A DNA stretch of 64,000 nt from Chrysogorgia sp. JL179-B06 (taxonomy: Eukaryota; Cnidaria; Anthozoa; Scleralcyonacea; Chrysogorgiidae). Below are positions 63,263 to 64,000 of this stretch, piece by piece. The first letter of the stretch is position 1; every line of letters starts with the position of its first letter. The notes below the pieces were generated by a model. The model saw only the letters and a program-made list of their open reading frames with translations, did not search any database and had not been told where the DNA came from. The stretch lies in assembly GCA_035772405.1 (NCBI GenBank), contig JAYKKM010000475.1, positions 754,001 to 818,000 of the forward strand, read 5' to 3'. Position numbers and translations under genes: made by a program.

Positions 63263-63639
63263 ACAATTATCGCACCAGTTTGGGAAAAAATTCAAAACAA
63301 AATATACATTGTACAATTTACAATATTTTTATTCTGGTATTAGCATATTCATGTATATCAATGACATCGTGAGGTATGTCACATATTGATATCGTCTAAA
63401 TATATATATTACTAATGTACAGTATTACCATCAAAATAGCGTTACGTGGCCTTATTTAATTTCAGTAAGTGTAAGTTATTATTATGTTTGTTAAAAGCAA
63501 ATTTTAATCTACAATGAGGCAGACAAAGCCTTAATTTGCACAGACCAGTTTCAGTTGGAAATCAATAAAACAGTACAACTGTAGCTGTCTATATTTGAAG
63601 TCTGTTTCAATATTTGTCAGCCAACTCCAATTGCGTACA
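63263..63639. other. AT-rich DNA after the minisatellite
   Basis: No gene or clear repeat seen. Confidence 0.3.
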
Positions 63640-63945
63640 TTATGGTGAATTATTGGACATCGGTTGCCTCTGGTGCTTCTGTTGTACAATATTTTGGACA
63701 GTTCTCTGGTTTTCTCTTTGAGAATTTCCCCCAATTACTCTTTCCAATGTTCTTTTTGCCACTTGATCTGTTAATGTATTCTGATGGAATTTATCCAGCC
63801 TTCTCTTAATATTTTTCAATTCAGTACTCTGCCATTGTGAAGAGTCACTATCTTCATTGGAAATATACAGTAGGATGCCATCATAACTTTAGCAACGTTT
63901 GCCTGGTCAACCTCTTTTGCAACTTTCTATACAAGAATCAAAATA
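63640..63945 (-). CDS. Candidate terminal exon of an unidentified gene
   Basis: On the - strand a frame reads SYDGILLYISNEDSDSSQ, then WQSTELKNIKRRLDKFHQNT, LTDQVAKRTLERVIGG, and ends RQPMSNNSP with TAA at 63640. It is charged and Gln-rich, probably helical. A TTGTATAG acceptor lies near 63938 but the phase is unclear. I do not recognise it, and it could be chance. Confidence 0.3.
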
Positions 63946-64000
63946 ACGTTCATATTAGAAACTTCCAATGAAACATCTATATACATACCAATAGACCTCT

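Overview
This is AT-rich, intron-rich and very repeat-rich nuclear DNA from an invertebrate animal. The gene structures, the conserved metazoan genes, the tRNA- and 5S-derived SINEs, the CR1/L2-like LINEs and the many foldback DNA transposons point to a non-bilaterian such as a cnidarian or sponge. The lineage is inference; no diagnostic marker is present.

Three host genes can be read. VPS35L (C16orf62 orthologue, Retriever/Commander endosomal recycling) runs on the + strand. I could assemble 36 coding exons from 3958 to 53203 in continuous phase, giving 962 residues against 963 in human. COX11 (mitochondrial copper chaperone for cytochrome c oxidase) is on the - strand, five exons from 58621 to 54632, 280 residues, complete and convergent with VPS35L. 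PIGX (GPI mannosyltransferase I subunit) starts at 59121 on the + strand, head-to-head with COX11. Its first three coding exons (100 residues) are visible and the rest is not found before the window ends. A weak unidentified - strand coding candidate lies at 63640-63945.

Nearly everything else is intron or intergenic DNA made of mobile elements. The largest open frame (28114-31497, 1127 aa) is an intact site-specific-type non-LTR retrotransposon protein. It has a Myb-like N-terminus, a reverse transcriptase, a CCHC knuckle and a restriction-like endonuclease, and it sits inside the TTA-repeat tail of an older CR1/L2-like LINE in VPS35L intron 14. Degenerate LINE copies lie at 5846-8420, 16200-16520, 21110-22300, 27290-28082, 41196-41960 and 47150-47345.

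A striking feature is a set of foldback elements with 100-350 bp inverted arms. Their ends read TTAA-AGTGCCC or similar, and one TTAA-bounded insertion is supported by an uninterrupted paralogous copy. hAT-type MITEs with 8-bp duplications lie at 4628-5733, 9780-10174 and 39010-39253. A MITE with a 10-11 bp duplication occupies much of the shared COX11/PIGX promoter. Minisatellites and microsatellites occur at 34355-35075, 36620-37000, 37970-38510, 42930-43450, 61190-61985 and 62726-63180.

Most other open frames are products of simple repeats or of inverted-repeat arms and are not annotated as genes.
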